From Usnea hakonensis (Eukaryota; Ascomycota; Lecanoromycetes; Lecanorales; Parmeliaceae), in contig BLJB01000201.1 in NCBI GenBank assembly GCA_013423325.1, positions 124,001-188,000 of the forward strand: a DNA stretch of 64,000 bases, read 5' to 3'. The number at the start of each line of letters is the position of its first letter. The stretch's first letter is position 1. Under the pieces are notes generated by a model that was not told the origin of the DNA, made no database searches, and saw only the letters and a list, made by a program, of their open reading frames with translations. A program made the translations under genes and the position numbers. Positions 29,714 to 41,808 of this stretch are shown piece by piece.

Positions 29714-32147
29714 ACAAACTGACACGAAGCCAATACGCGTCTTTACTCTGCAAGCTTGACAGGTATGAGGAAGCAGAGAATCTTTGTCGCGAGAACGTGA
29801 CAATATGCCAAAGTACGCTCGGCCAAATTAATCAATTGACATGTGATGCTCTTGAAGGCCTTGCCTTCGTCGTCGCCCGAAATCTCCCCAGTCCGCCTCC
29901 TTCAGAACAGTCGACCGTCGCAGCGGCAGCGAATACGTCGGCGGATCGCAAACGTCGGCGGCAAGAATGTCTCAAACTTCGACAGCAAGTGGTCGAGATT
30001 TACACAGCCTTACGGGGCAAAGAGGAGGAGCCAACACTTCGGGCACGAGATAAGCTGGCCTCATTTCTTGAAGACGAAGGAGAGAACGACGAGGCTCTGA
30101 AAATTTACCGAGACGTCATGATCAAGCGCCAGGAAGTCTTAGGCTTGAGTCATCCGGAAACGCTCGTTAGTTCTCATAAAGTCGCGAGTGTCCTTCGAAA
30201 ATGTCACGATACTCTGAGGCAGAAGCGCTGTCTCGTCAAACATGGGACCTCCGCGAAAGTGTTCTTGGTCATGACGACAAGGAAACCTTGGCTTCCAAGA
30301 ATGACTATGCTTTGTGCCTACGATACCATGGGAACGTCAAGCGAGCCTTGCAACTAGACCAAGAATTATTAGACCACAAGAGAGTGATCTTTGAAACTAA
30401 TTCATTAGAAGTCCTACATACAATGAACAACCTTGCTATGGATTATTACGATCTGAAGGATTACAGCATGGCAGTGATACTACTAGAAGAAGTAGTAGCA
30501 AGCAGACAGCAGAAACTTGGACCTCATCATGATTTAACATTGCTCAGTACCCATAACCTTGGTCTGAATCTTCAGAAACTCAAGAGATGGTATGAGGCCG
30601 AGACAGTGTTTCGTAAGGTTCTAGCCATCCAAATATCGATGCTAGGCCCACTGCATCATTCCGTCGACGAGACGATCATTCCGCTCTCGAATTGTCTACG
30701 CAGTCAGGATAAGAATGAGGAGGCGATCACATTGGCCCAAGAAGTGCTTCAATATCACGAAAAAGAGCTCGGTCCCACTCACACAAAGACGATATCTGCT
30801 CTGGATTCCTTAGCAAATACATTGCACCTGTGCAAGCAGTACTCGAGAGCAGAATCTTTCTACCAACAACATTTTGGACTGAGAAAGCAAGTACCGGAGA
30901 AGGATATAAGCATCAATCTCAGATCCTTCCAAGATTTTGCTCTCATCCTGCTAATGCTAGGAAAGTGTTCTGAGGCAGAACCATGGTGTCGTCGAGCGCA
31001 CAAAGGAAGACAAATCATTCTTGGAGTCGATCATGAAGACACTCTTTTCAGTGCTTGGTGTCTTGTTGTCTGCCTTAATAGAGCAAAACGTAAACTTGGA
31101 GAGGCAGAAACCATATGTCGGAGAACCATCGCCATTCGCGAAGCCACAGCCGGTAAAACCCATAAGCAAACGATACTTATGTTGCAGCAATTGGCGTTCA
31201 CTCTTGACCGGCAAGGCAGGAATGTGGAGAATATGTCACAACTTCAAGAACTAGAGACAAGACTCGAAGAGAATGACCAAGAAATTGAGATCCATTGCAC
31301 CATTCTCCAAGACCTATTGAACATCGCGAATGGTTTAAGACAGTACGTCAAGGGGCAGTCGTATGCACGCAAGTACCTACACTTGGTAGAGCAGATTCGC
31401 GGTAAGGATAGCTTGGAAGCAGCGCATGTGCTATCCCAACTCGCGGTACTCTCGTACAGCCAGGGCTCATTCCACGAATCCGCTCAGAATTTCCGCCACA
31501 TTATAGGAATCTATGAATCCAACTCGAAGGTCAATGACGAACAGCACCTTGCCATACTGACTAGTCTGTCAGAAGTCCTCCTCAAGGGAAAGCCTCAAGG
31601 CCAAGTACTGAATGAAGTTCAACTCCTTTGCAACCAGGCGATCGAACTTGATCATAAACTCTCGCTTCCGTCAACTCCACGACCACCCCTCTGTTTCCAG
31701 AGCAGAGCCCGCATCTCGCGCCTCTTATACGGACTAGGAAGATACCACGACTCTGAAGCCGTAGCCCTCAGTGTTATCACAGAGGGTGAGAAAGTCCTGC
31801 CGGCTAGCCACACGGCACTTCTCGCTAGCAGACGGCAAATTGCACGACTAATGGCGTGCACACAAAGAACGGACGAAGCACTAGTACTGATGCGTTCGGT
31901 ATTCACTATGGACATTGAGCACAGGGGAAAGAACGACAAGGGCACGCTAGAGACCGGGGCAATGTATGGGGCGTTGTTGAGGGATGTGGGGAAGCTGTGG
32001 GAAGCGGAGTTGGTGCTGAGGGCGACGTTGTTGAAGAAGGAGAGGGAATTAGGGTGGGGGAGCCCGTGGACTATGGAGACCAGGAATGAATATGTCTTAC
32101 TTTTGATTATGGCGTTTAGGAAGAGCAGAGAAAACGTAGAAGGTTGA
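29714..32147 (+). CDS. TPR-repeat (kinesin-light-chain-like) protein with apparent frameshift
   Basis: The coding block opens after a ttttggtttacag acceptor at 29713 (LTRSQYASLLCKLDRYEEAE); no ATG is in frame, so a 5' exon is missing. It encodes tandem tetratricopeptide units of about 42 residues of the TPR_10/12 type (RYEEAENLCRENV, DEALKIYRDVM, YSEAEALSRQTWDLRESVLG, DYSMAVILLEEVVASRQQKLG, RWYEAETVFRKVLAIQISMLG, HESAQNFRHIIGIYE). At 30197-30200 the frame shifts: the upstream part reads ASVLRKCHDTLRQK while the next frame continues the repeat as MSRYSEAEALSRQ. One extra A in the CGAAAA run would restore it. Either a sequence error, a true disabling mutation, or very recent decay. TPR arrays are common sensor domains in fungal NLR-type proteins; no NTPase part is present here. 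Confidence 0.72.
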
Positions 32148-32497
32148 GGTCTCTGGGGCTAGGAGTACGATTATGAGGAAGGCTTAATCCGATTGGGGCG
32201 TTCTGTCATGGAGTTTGGTGAGGTCAAGGTCTCTGGTCTTTCTTTGATTTGTATTATTTTGGCGAATTTGTCACAAATTCGAGCATCATGGGAGCAATTT
32301 CTTAAAGCAAGTCGCAACACTTACTCGACCAAGTCGAATGCTCGTTCTGCATGGGATGAGAATCCAGCTAAGTACGTAGTTATCAATCCAAATGAACCTT
32401 TTTCTTTCGATATGCCGGACCTCACTGGACCTTCAGTGTCAAAGGTGTACCACTGTGAAAATCCGCTTGCATTTATTTCACTTACAGTGTTAGCGGC

Positions 32498-33046
32498 TTG
32501 GCATTGGATTTTCGCTTCTCACCCGTCAACTTCAGGCATTTTACTCCATCTCTAGACGCTGTACCAATCTTCACAAATACCCCGCCATTATCCACACCTT
32601 CTATTCCGTTCCAGTATCCGCGAAAATGGAGTACCACCAGTACCTCGCCTGACGCAATCAGCAGTGTCAGGAAGAGAAAACGGAGGAAGACAAAGGCTAC
32701 AGAGTCTGAAGAAGAGTCGAACATTCTTTCAGAACGAGGATTCGAGTTTGTATGACTTGTTGAAGAGCATAACCGTCAGTGCACTGAAGAAGTCTGGGCC
32801 GAGCACAGCCCATTGGCGAGTCTTCCAGCCGAACCTCATTCTGAGGATGATTCTCTACTCAAGGTTCTTCTGAAGGACAGCCCGGCCGGCGAGCCTAAAA
32901 AATCTACGCCTACAAATTGCCAGAGGGCCACTCTAGAAAGGACGGACCGGCTTTCGCAAATGTCGCGCAAAGAGGCTCTCGCGGTCCATAATTTGGTAGT
33001 TTTCGATGGGAAATCGTGGGCGTTTCAATTTGACTCGATGATATGA
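32498..33046 (+). CDS. Possible small basic/acidic protein, frame interrupted once
   Basis: One reading frame runs from ATG 32498 to the stop at 33046, broken by a TGA after GFEFV (near 32755). The first part is Pro/Ser/Thr-rich with a nuclear-localisation-like VRKRKRRKTK; the second is Glu/Lys/Ser-rich. The stop could fall in an intron starting gtatga, but I find no acceptor at a usual distance that keeps phase. No family recognised. It may be a decayed gene, a mis-split gene or non-coding. Confidence 0.3.
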
Positions 33047-34552
33047 ATATGGGCAAGCTATACGAGGTGATTCAAGAGAAGGCTATATATACCAACAGTC
33101 TCCCGTCAATGGCAATGCAGTCCAAGAATGCAAAAGCAACCCCGAAATGCGGACTGCCTCAATCTGGACCCATTACCGTGATTCTCAGTGTCATATGCTT
33201 GCAACGGTAAAAGACTAGAGCTGCCTCAAACCCTACCCTGTTAGGAATCCGTACGCACTCATGTCGAGTCAGAAGATCAGTGCTAGAGCTGTGTTACAAG
33301 CTCAATGTTTTGATAGTGCTTTATCAAAGAACCCTGGAGTGTAAGAGACCCAATGTCCAAGGTATCAATCGGACCTCGCCAATCGAAAGTCCTGACGACG
33401 TGCCACCACAAAAGGATGAAGCCATTGCAGGGAAGCGAGACACATAGGATGCACAACAGTTGGGTCGGTGATCCCCAGCTAAGCTATCAAAAGAAGGCGC
33501 TATCGATGCGTAGCGGACGCGTGTTTCATGAGATATGCTAGAGGAAGGCGAGAAAAGCTTGGTACGAGAAAACTTCGTCGGCAATGCCGCTCCTTCACAC
33601 ACACAAAACCAGGTGGCCAAGTAGGCACCGACTGATTTGCTCAAGACACATACAAACAATTGTAGTCTCCGAAGAACCATTACGATTCACACCCTAATAT
33701 CTAATCTCGGCTCATCAAAAGTACCTTTCCTACAGCCCTCTCCTGATATCCCAAGTCTCATCTAACCCACGCAAGCAATACCACTCAATCCCTGCCTCCA
33801 TCCATCCATCCATCCATCCATTCCCCCAACCCCACGGCTTTGCCTACCCCCCGCACCTCTCACCATGGTCTCGGGGCATACTTCATCCAGCCAGTGGGAG
33901 AGCAGAACCCCAGGTTTTTAGCAGAGCCGTTGTCTTCTCCACCCCACCCTCTCTACACTATCCCGTGGGATGGTGGGACTATTTTCAATAGACAGACAGA
34001 CGTTCAAAGTGTTTGGTATGCGGTTTTGAGATTGAAATAGAATGCTGGGTGGGGGGTTTGGTGAATGGTGTGTGTTTGGGGGTGTGTGCTAGTACTACAT
34101 GTTTTGAGTATTTGTTTGCTGGAGATGTACGAGGGGAGGAGAATTTGTGGCCGAGATGGGATTTTTGCGGACGCTTGAGTATTTGGAGTGAGGAAGTCAC
34201 TGTTTTTCTCTGACTTTTATCTCAAGGGGGGAAAGCGTAGAATGAATGCAACACTCCACGTTGCGCCATGTTGCTACTTTGCTTTATACCTTCCTCTATT
34301 CAGTGACAGTGGTGGATCGTGCAGAGGGATCCCAAGCAAGGAATGTCTGAAACGCTCAGTCCGTGCTGCTGGGTCCATGGCTTCTGCTATTTCGTACACT
34401 CGTATCGTCGTTCACAAAAAGTTGCTTTGCTCACTCCCAGCCCTCAGGTCACAGGAAAGTCACCAAAGATGATGCATCAGCGCTCCAGCCTCGCTCTACA
34501 AAACTATGCCACATCGTCCCTAGCATGCCCTTTCGTTACAATCTAAGAATTC
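33047..34552. other. 1.5 kb intergenic region
   Basis: No supported gene. Contains a CCAT microsatellite near 33796-33821 (about six units) and GT-rich DNA at 34020-34120. Confidence 0.4.
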
Positions 34553-36218
34553 CTACAGCAGATAACGGTAATCAGGACTCAAATCCCCCTTCTCCGTCTT
34601 TTCAAACTCCGTCAACCCCAGATCCGTCCCCGCCTTATCCCGGTTCCGATTCTCCAGCAACACACCCGCCGCATAGACGCAGCAGGCCGCCGCGCTCAGA
34701 CACGCAAAGCCGATGCAGATGGCATACCCCTGCTTGTACCGGGGCGCGTCCTTGGCCAGGAACGCGTACGTGGCGATGATACCGCCAATGTTGCCGAAGC
34801 CGACCTGCCAGGCCGTCCCGACGGCGCGGCGATGGTGGCCGCCGAGGTTGAGGTTGAACCAGCAGACGATGACGGGCAGGGCGGAGTAGGTGCCCATGGT
34901 GACGAGGAAGAGGGCGGCGTATTCGAGGTGCGGCCGCGTGTGGACGGTGAGGAGGATGGCGAAGCCGGTGATGGCGATGGCGATGGGGATCAGGGTGAAG
35001 AGGAAGCGGTGCTTGAATTGGTCGGAGAAGAAGGCGACGATGAGGGCGAAGACGAAGGAACAGGCCCATGGAGGGACGCTGTGGAATTGAGTGCCGATTT
35101 GCGAGTAGCCGTATGTTTTGATGATGCCGGGGGCGAAGAAGGCGTAGCCGTCTGCCGTGTGGGTTTTGAAGTCAGTGTCGCTCTTTTGGGAAAAATTTTA
35201 TTTCCCTACTGGGATAGATAGCGCCAAGACTTGTCTCAAGGCTCTCAAAATGATACCGGACGCCGAAAAGAGAATACTTACAGGCCGGTACGATGAGTCC
35301 GAAATACATGAATCCGCCGAGGATAAATTTGTAGTCTTTGAAGCAGTTGAGGATGTCTTTGGGGGTGATGCGACGCTCACGGGCGGAGCGACCTTGGTCC
35401 TTTTCTAGCCGAGCTTTGATATAGGCGCGTTCGTCCTCTTTGAGCCTGAGAAGGTCATGTCAATTACTGGAATTGCATGTAAATGGGGGAGATGGGGAAG
35501 CAATCGTTTACCATTTCGCTTCTTCCGGAAAGTCTGGGATCAAGAAGTAGAGTGCAAACGAGACAACGCACGAAAGCACACCCTCTGTTCCAGAATCAGT
35601 GTGATTCGTTCCACGCAAGACTACAAAGGGGGAAAGAGGTATACCAAGGATAAAGATCCATCTCCAGCCAAGATAGCCACGCATCCCATTCATCTTCCCA
35701 ATCGCGGACGCCAGCAGACCGCCAAATGCGCCAGCTAGACTGGTACTACCAAAGAAGAAAGAGTACCGCTTCTGGGCCTCGGAGCGCTTATACCACATGC
35801 CAATCAGATAGAAGGAACCCGGAAACATGCCCGTCTCGGCCAGCCCCAGGAAAAAGCGCGTGGCCAGAAGCCCGCTCCAGTTCTGCACCAACCCTTGGCA
35901 GATGGTCACGAGGCCGAAGAGGAACATGCACCCCGCTAGCCACACGTGGGGCTTCAGTCTTTTCAAAATGATATTCGATGGGATTTCGAAGACGATGTAG
36001 GGGATGAAGAACATGGTTAGAGCGGTGTTGTATTGGGTACCGGTGAGTCCTAGATCCTTTTGGAGACCGAACACCGACGCATTGGCGATGTTGGTCCGGT
36101 CTAGGAAGGCGAGTAGATACATGATACTGAGGACTGGAATTACACGGAGATCAATCTTGGTGACTAGTCGACGCTGGGAGGCTGTGCGCGGGCCGAAGTC
36201 AGCAAAACGTCTCGACAA
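34553..36218 (-). CDS. MFS transporter, anion:cation symporter (allantoate/nicotinate-type)
   Basis: Four exons join in phase: 36218-35645, 35584-35512, 35445-35282 and 35151-34553, about 469 residues from the open border. The family pattern is plain: KIDLRVIPVLSIMYLLAFLDRTNIANA in helix 1, LGLAETGMFPGSFYLIGMWY around helices 4-5, WRWIFILEG and FALYFLIPDFPEEAKWL at the centre (both span introns), YGYAFFAPGI, and GGHHRRAVGTAWQVGFGNIGG in the second half. Fungal members take up small organic anions such as allantoate, nicotinate, pantothenate or biotin precursors with protons. The frame opens at a TTG; the in-frame codon two positions upstream (36224-36222) is a TAG stop, so the true ATG must be in an unrecognised 5' exon, or the start has been lost. 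Substrate cannot be told. Confidence 0.85.
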
Positions 36219-36429
36219 TGTCTACAAGGCGACAGGCTGGACCGCAGATTGACGTTTCAGCAGGTGAAGATGCATTTCGCACTTGCGACATGTCTCGCGA
36301 CTCTGCTTTTGGTAGAAAGTGGGATAAAGGGTTCTAAGATAGACATACTATGTGAGGGACAGTGAACGCCGAGATCATCGTCATACTCGGCGGCAGGCTG
36401 AGCAACATGGGGATCATAGTAGTTGTTTT

Positions 36430-36471
36430 TGTAGTGTTGCTTGTCTTCAGTGTAGTGTTGCTTGTCTTCAG
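36430..36471 (+). repeat. 21-base tandem duplication
   Basis: TGTAGTGTTGCTTGTCTTCA plus G occurs twice without a gap at 36430-36450 and 36451-36471, just upstream of the transporter's open frame. Confidence 0.85.
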
Positions 36472-37514
36472 TCGGTGAATCGGATGATCCGGATCTATCT
36501 GACCAGGGTCAATGGAGTATTTGCGAGGGCAGAGAGTGTCTATACTATCGTGTTGGCCCATCACGACCAGTGTGCCTCCTATTCGTATCTGTATATGCTT
36601 GAATGACCGAGCTTCATGAATGAAATGTGGTGACAACGAGACGGAATTAAAACATATTAAATAAATTCAGCGCATCATGAGTAAGTAGGTACAGTAAGCA
36701 GACCCGGCCGAGGTGAGTAATATTCTATTTATGTTGTAGGTACGTACCATCTTACCCCGCAATGATCCCCCTAATGCTATTGGTGGCATATTAAAGTACT
36801 ACCTTAGGTTCTACTACTCGTTTTAGTTTACGCTTGACCTTTCCGGCATCGCGCTCAGACAGAACCTCGGATCCTTGGAAGCATAAGGTACCTATTTATC
36901 CTTACCCCATCTTATATCTATCCTCAGCTTGCGGTATATGAAAGCTGCTGATCCTGCTATCGGAGTCATAAAAGATGCCCAAAGCAATAAATAACACAGT
37001 CATTTTCTCTCTGGTAGGATGCGGTGGTTCCGAGCGAGAAGGAATATAGACCGGCTAAGCAGGGCAAAGGTGTCCGCTAGACCATAACAGCTGAGACATT
37101 CGGATCCTTCGCCAGCTCCTTGAGGAGAGCAAAGCATTTGGGTGGCGAAGATCGAGTCGCAGCGCGTTGCTCGCTATCTTTAGCGGCATCTTCAATAGGT
37201 ATTTGTAATTTTCGACAAAACGACACTTGCACATAATATTTCAGCCATCGCTCCGTTTTGAAGAGGCCCCGGCAATTCTAGGAACAATCCTTAGGTGTTG
37301 CAGAAACAGACTGTGGCTGACTACTCGACATTTGACTGCGAGAACAAATCCGACTTACGTTCTACAGTCTCATGCACCGAGATGTGAACACAATGCACGC
37401 AAGCATTCCTGTAACGCGAACCTTAAGATGCAATATTAATTCTAGTGGGGTGCCACAGTTCCAGGCATTGATCTAACATTAGCATCAGCATCTGGAAATC
37501 CAGAACTTTTTCAC

Positions 37515-37535
37515 CTACACTTGTATCAAGTGTAG
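37515..37535. repeat. Perfect hairpin CTACACTTG-TAT-CAAGTGTAG
   Basis: Nine-base arms with a three-base centre, in the long divergent intergenic region. Possible operator; no known factor assigned. Confidence 0.4.
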
Positions 37536-38472
37536 CGGTACGGCCGATTGGTCAGTACTTAGGTCTGAGCATGAGACTCAGCATGAGACCCACGCGAAGT
37601 GATCTGGGATCTGCCCTCACCAGCAGACACCGACTGATTTCTGGACGTTTTCGAGCGCCAAGGAGAAGACTCAAGATTGATGTTAGCAATTGCTATGCGG
37701 TTGAGTTTGGCGCACAACTCTCAGAGAAAGCCCTCTAATCTCCATACTTACCGGCAACAGGAATCTGATCATGGGAGCAATCAAGGTACTACTAAAGTCG
37801 CCCTCGCTATATCGTTAATGAAATCGAGGTGACAATCATAGACGGGAGATAGTCCTGAATTCTGTAAGGCAAATTATGCAGGCGCTTCTTGGGCGAAAGA
37901 TAAAGGGTGGAAGGATTGTACTGGCACGTTATTGTAGCAGATGCCGATCATGCTCTTATCAAGGATTTTTACTATCCTAATCCTATGAAGACATAATCTG
38001 GGGAGCCGGGAGCGCATAAGATGTACTATATCAGAAAAATATACATTCTGGTATCATTGCTTTATTCTTCCCTTGGCTTTTCCTATTGGTGGGCTCGAGG
38101 GCGTCAGACTGATGAGATGGACGAATCAAAACACGTTCCTGCATAACACTTTTCTGGACCGGTTACTCCCGCCACTAGATACCCGAAACCACTCTTACCT
38201 TATGTCCGAACAGTCACTTTCTTCAACACTTCCTGCAGGCTGAATCTTAACACTCTTAACACTTCATTTATCTTCTATCTATTACATCCCTCTCCTCGCA
38301 TTTTTAAAACACCACAAGAATGGGATTCCCAACTCAGTTCAAGCAGTCTTTCTCTTGTCGCCTTACACCCAGCCCTCATGACTTAATTTCTGCCACTATT
38401 GCGAGACTATAACCTCCGTTGCTTGAGACTTCCGTCCCTCTTTAACCAATCCACTCCAATCAAAAGCCCATC

Positions 38473-41166
38473 ATGTTCTTTCTGAATAGTACGCCTCAGA
38501 TGATAGCAGACGGCCTCGCAAGGCAAGAATCAAGAAAGGCCTCTAACCGCAAGTCCACTCAGGGCTCAGACATGGAACTCTCTACCAAGGATCAAGAGCT
38601 CTCACACACTTTCCTACCTCCAGATCCAGCTCCAGCTCCAGCTCCAACTGTAGCCAATCCCCAAACCAATGTGAACACAGGTCTTGGGCCTATATGCGAG
38701 GGACCGAAGGGACCGAAGCTCATTGACGCTTCTCTGGCTCCAAGCCAAACTCAAACACCAGTTGTAGCAGATTCAGTGGGCTCAGTTGGGAACCAATGGC
38801 GCTTAGATCATGATACCAGTCTAGCCCTAAGTCATGATGCGGAAAACCGGGGCATGGTAGCCCAGAACCCTAGAGTCGATCACAGCTCTGTCCTTGAAAC
38901 AGCATCAACTCCAGCCCAAGTGCAAGCCCACGATAACGACGACCTGGGCCCTATTACCAAAAAACCCAGGCTCTCCTATGCCAATATGCATCCTGGCCGG
39001 CGACCCCGAGCAAAACTGGTAGAAGCCCAGAAGGCTGAAATGCACCGAAAACGATATGAAAAGTGTTGCACGTCTCACGGATTTGATCAGAAGCTGTTAG
39101 ATCGAAGCTTATTGCCAGACGACATGATGATGGATCCTAACTTTGATGTATACAGGTACTTGGCTACGCAGAGCTCGAAGGTCCATTCTTATTCTCATGG
39201 ACAACCAGACCTTGGCTGCTATCCATTGGTCGGCTCGTCATCTCTGGAGCTGACTGCGGATAGCACAGAACTAGACGAATGTCGAGGCCGTAGCGAGAAC
39301 CCCCAGGACCTCTCACATCATTCAACAGCTCATAATTCGGCGAGTCCGGTGCAACCTGTTCCCGCCAAAGAGTCTGATGATCACACAACAGCTCAGATTC
39401 CAATCAGTAGGGAGTGCTATCGTCCTGAAGATGGAAGATCTTCTAACACGTCATTTCGAGATGCGAATGCTACGCCATCGCTTAGCTTCAGAGACAAATC
39501 CAACAAGTCCTGTCCGTATCTTGAAGACCGGACATTTACGCCAATGTCGTCGACTGGTTCAATACTTGAGAAGCTGTCGAGTTCCTCCCCGGGCTTCGAC
39601 TCTGAAAATAACGCCACACCAGCAAGCCCACACTGCATAGCTTCAGTCGGCCTGAATCATACTTTGGTAGATGACAGCGCAGCTACGAGCTTGGACCAGG
39701 AAGGGGTTCTGCGAGGGACAGATGTTCCAGACACAGGGGTTCCAGACTCAGACATACCACAGATAGATACACTAGAGACAGCCACACCACAGAGTGATCC
39801 CTCAACTCTAGGTTCCAGCCTCCGGGGGGACACTACACCTGCGAGCTTGCTCCAAAATTCTCCGGTGGGTCCAGCTCGCAATAAAGGAGGGCGTCCCCGG
39901 GTGGAGTGCAGAAAACCACGCGCGCGCAAAACACCCAAAGGCCAAACGAGACTCCAGAAGAATCGTCCGATCAAGGCTACCGTCAATGTCGACGTTTGGG
40001 AGAACATCCTAGTATTTTGCCCCCCTGAATTCCTGCTAAAGGCCCGCAGCATTTCCAGAACGTTCCGATCTATCCTGAAAGAGGACAGCCTCATCTGGGA
40101 GAGAGCTCGCGTCAAATACTTCGGTCCCGATCTGCCTGAACCACCTCTAGGTCTGTCGGAACCACAGTACGCGGACCTCCTCACTGGAAGCGGCTGCCAA
40201 ACGCCGGGCTGTACGTCCTCGAAAGCCAGAAAGACCTACTGGGCGATACAAAAGCGCCTTTGCGTTGATTGCTTCCAAACGTCATTTCTTCCGGTAAGCA
40301 AATTGGTTTTCAAAATTGGTCTTCTTGATTGTTTTGGGCTAACGTACACCTAGCCCAGAGCACTCCGTAGGGTCTTCAAGGAACTTGAGACGAGCGAAAC
40401 GCCTCAATACAACACAATCGCACTCTACTACCGGCGAATGGATGAATTTCTTCCAGATATGAGGTTTGACCGCTGGGATAATTATCAGTGGCTTGGTCCT
40501 ACACCCTCATGGGGTCAGCTCCATAGAAGCGGACAATACACTGCGTATCCGGCAGAAGCTTACGCGGACTTTAGCTCAGAACTCGCGAAATTCGTCGGCA
40601 GTGAGTATGACGTGGAGCATGGCCGCTTTGTCTCAAAGGAGCCCATGCCTGGGAAGACCTGCCCTTCACAGGACGCGATCGATGCCTGGTTTGAGGCGAA
40701 GCGAGCTGCAAATCAAAGTGTTGTGCAGAAGCTTCAGGCGGTGGAAAACTGGTGCGAATCCCAAAAGCGTCTTCACAAAAAGGCCGCCGTGGATGTGAGG
40801 AAGAGCCGCGAAAGCTTCTTTAAGGAGCAGGCGGAACTGGCCGGTTGGGATAAAGAGTGTCTGCAACATTATGATTCATATCATGCCGCGATCTCCATCT
40901 CCAGGCCTGCCACCGAGCGGTCGTGGAAGATCCTTCAGCCCAAGATCATAGCGGAGATCATGGCAGAACACGAGGCATCAAAGAAGCAGGCTGCGGAGGT
41001 GGAAGCGTCAGAGAGATTGCTCGCAGAACAGGAAGCGGCAACGAAATCGACGGCAGAACAGGCCGAGGCAGAGAAGTCGCGTGCGGAACGGGAAGCGGCG
41101 TGGGATCTACTGCTGGAACAGGAAGATCAGGCATCGAACTGGCTACTTATGCCATCGTTGTGTTGA
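38473..41166 (+). CDS. F-box protein with disordered N-terminus and C-terminal coiled coil
   Basis: Exons 38473-40293 and 40354-41166 (gtaagc, ctaac branch, tag) give 877 residues. The first 500 residues are Ser/Pro/Asp-rich and disordered, with an AT-hook-like KGGRPRVECRKPRARK segment (about 475-490). An F-box follows (VDVWENILVFCPPEFLLKARSISRTFRSIL, about 505-535), then GCQTPGCTSSKARKTYWAIQKRLCVDC with paired cysteines. The second exon has FDRWDNYQWLGP and ends in a Glu/Ala-rich helix (ASERLLAEQEAATKSTAEQ). The layout matches a large group of Pezizomycotina F-box proteins of unknown target. F-box proteins bring substrates to SCF ubiquitin ligases through Skp1. The AT-hook-like part suggests a nuclear location, as inference. 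Confidence 0.82.
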
Positions 41167-41808
41167 CTGGTCACAGTTCAGATTTTGATCCAGGACTCGA
41201 TGGTGGATGATGAAGGGTTTGGATCGAACAAATCATGAGATTCCGTAACAGCGAGCAGCAACGCTGGGAAGACAAATTCATCGTCGAGACAGGACGGCAC
41301 AGAATTGGAGACGGGGCCCCTATTTAATGAAATGTCTGGCATCTGGTGTCCCGATCATAGCTTGCTAAGACACCTAGCTAGCGTCACTTTTCGCATTTCG
41401 TGTATTTTTTAGCGATTTAGATGGCATATACCCAATGGAGTGGTTTAGTCTTGCGTTCATAGCCTTGGGCCTTGATGGGTATCGAAGATAGGTTGCGGGT
41501 GAGTGTGAAGTAAAAAAGAACCTGCAATACATTCCATTCAATCAATACACATGTCTAGTCTCTAGCTATCTAATGGGGAACGTGTGTGGGAAACCAAGTG
41601 GAGCTCCACGTCTATCTATCTATCTATCAACGGGAATGGCAATGGGGAATACGCCACTCGCTCAAAGATGCAATCAGGTACTATCAACCGGCACGTCATT
41701 ATCCCCCCTGGCCTGTACGCACAGCACTGGGAGCGGCCCATTCTTTTCAACGGAGCGCAAGCAAGCAAGCAACCAAGCGGGTTCTTCTCCTCGGGTTCTC
41801 AAAGAATC
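41167..41808. other. Convergent intergenic region
   Basis: 3' flanks of the F-box and peroxidase genes; a TCTA microsatellite lies at about 41611-41628. A plus-strand open frame here is the antisense shadow of the peroxidase gene's 3' side. Confidence 0.4.

Larger units (their letters stand above)
36219..38472. other. 2.25 kb intergenic region between divergent genes
   Basis: No supported gene. Holds the 5' regions of the transporter and the F-box gene, a 21-base tandem duplication and a short perfect hairpin, listed separately. Confidence 0.45.

Noticed and set aside
33047..34552. Possible gene on either strand
   Set aside because: Frames are short, lack signatures, and include microsatellite and GT-rich DNA; no splice pattern joins them.
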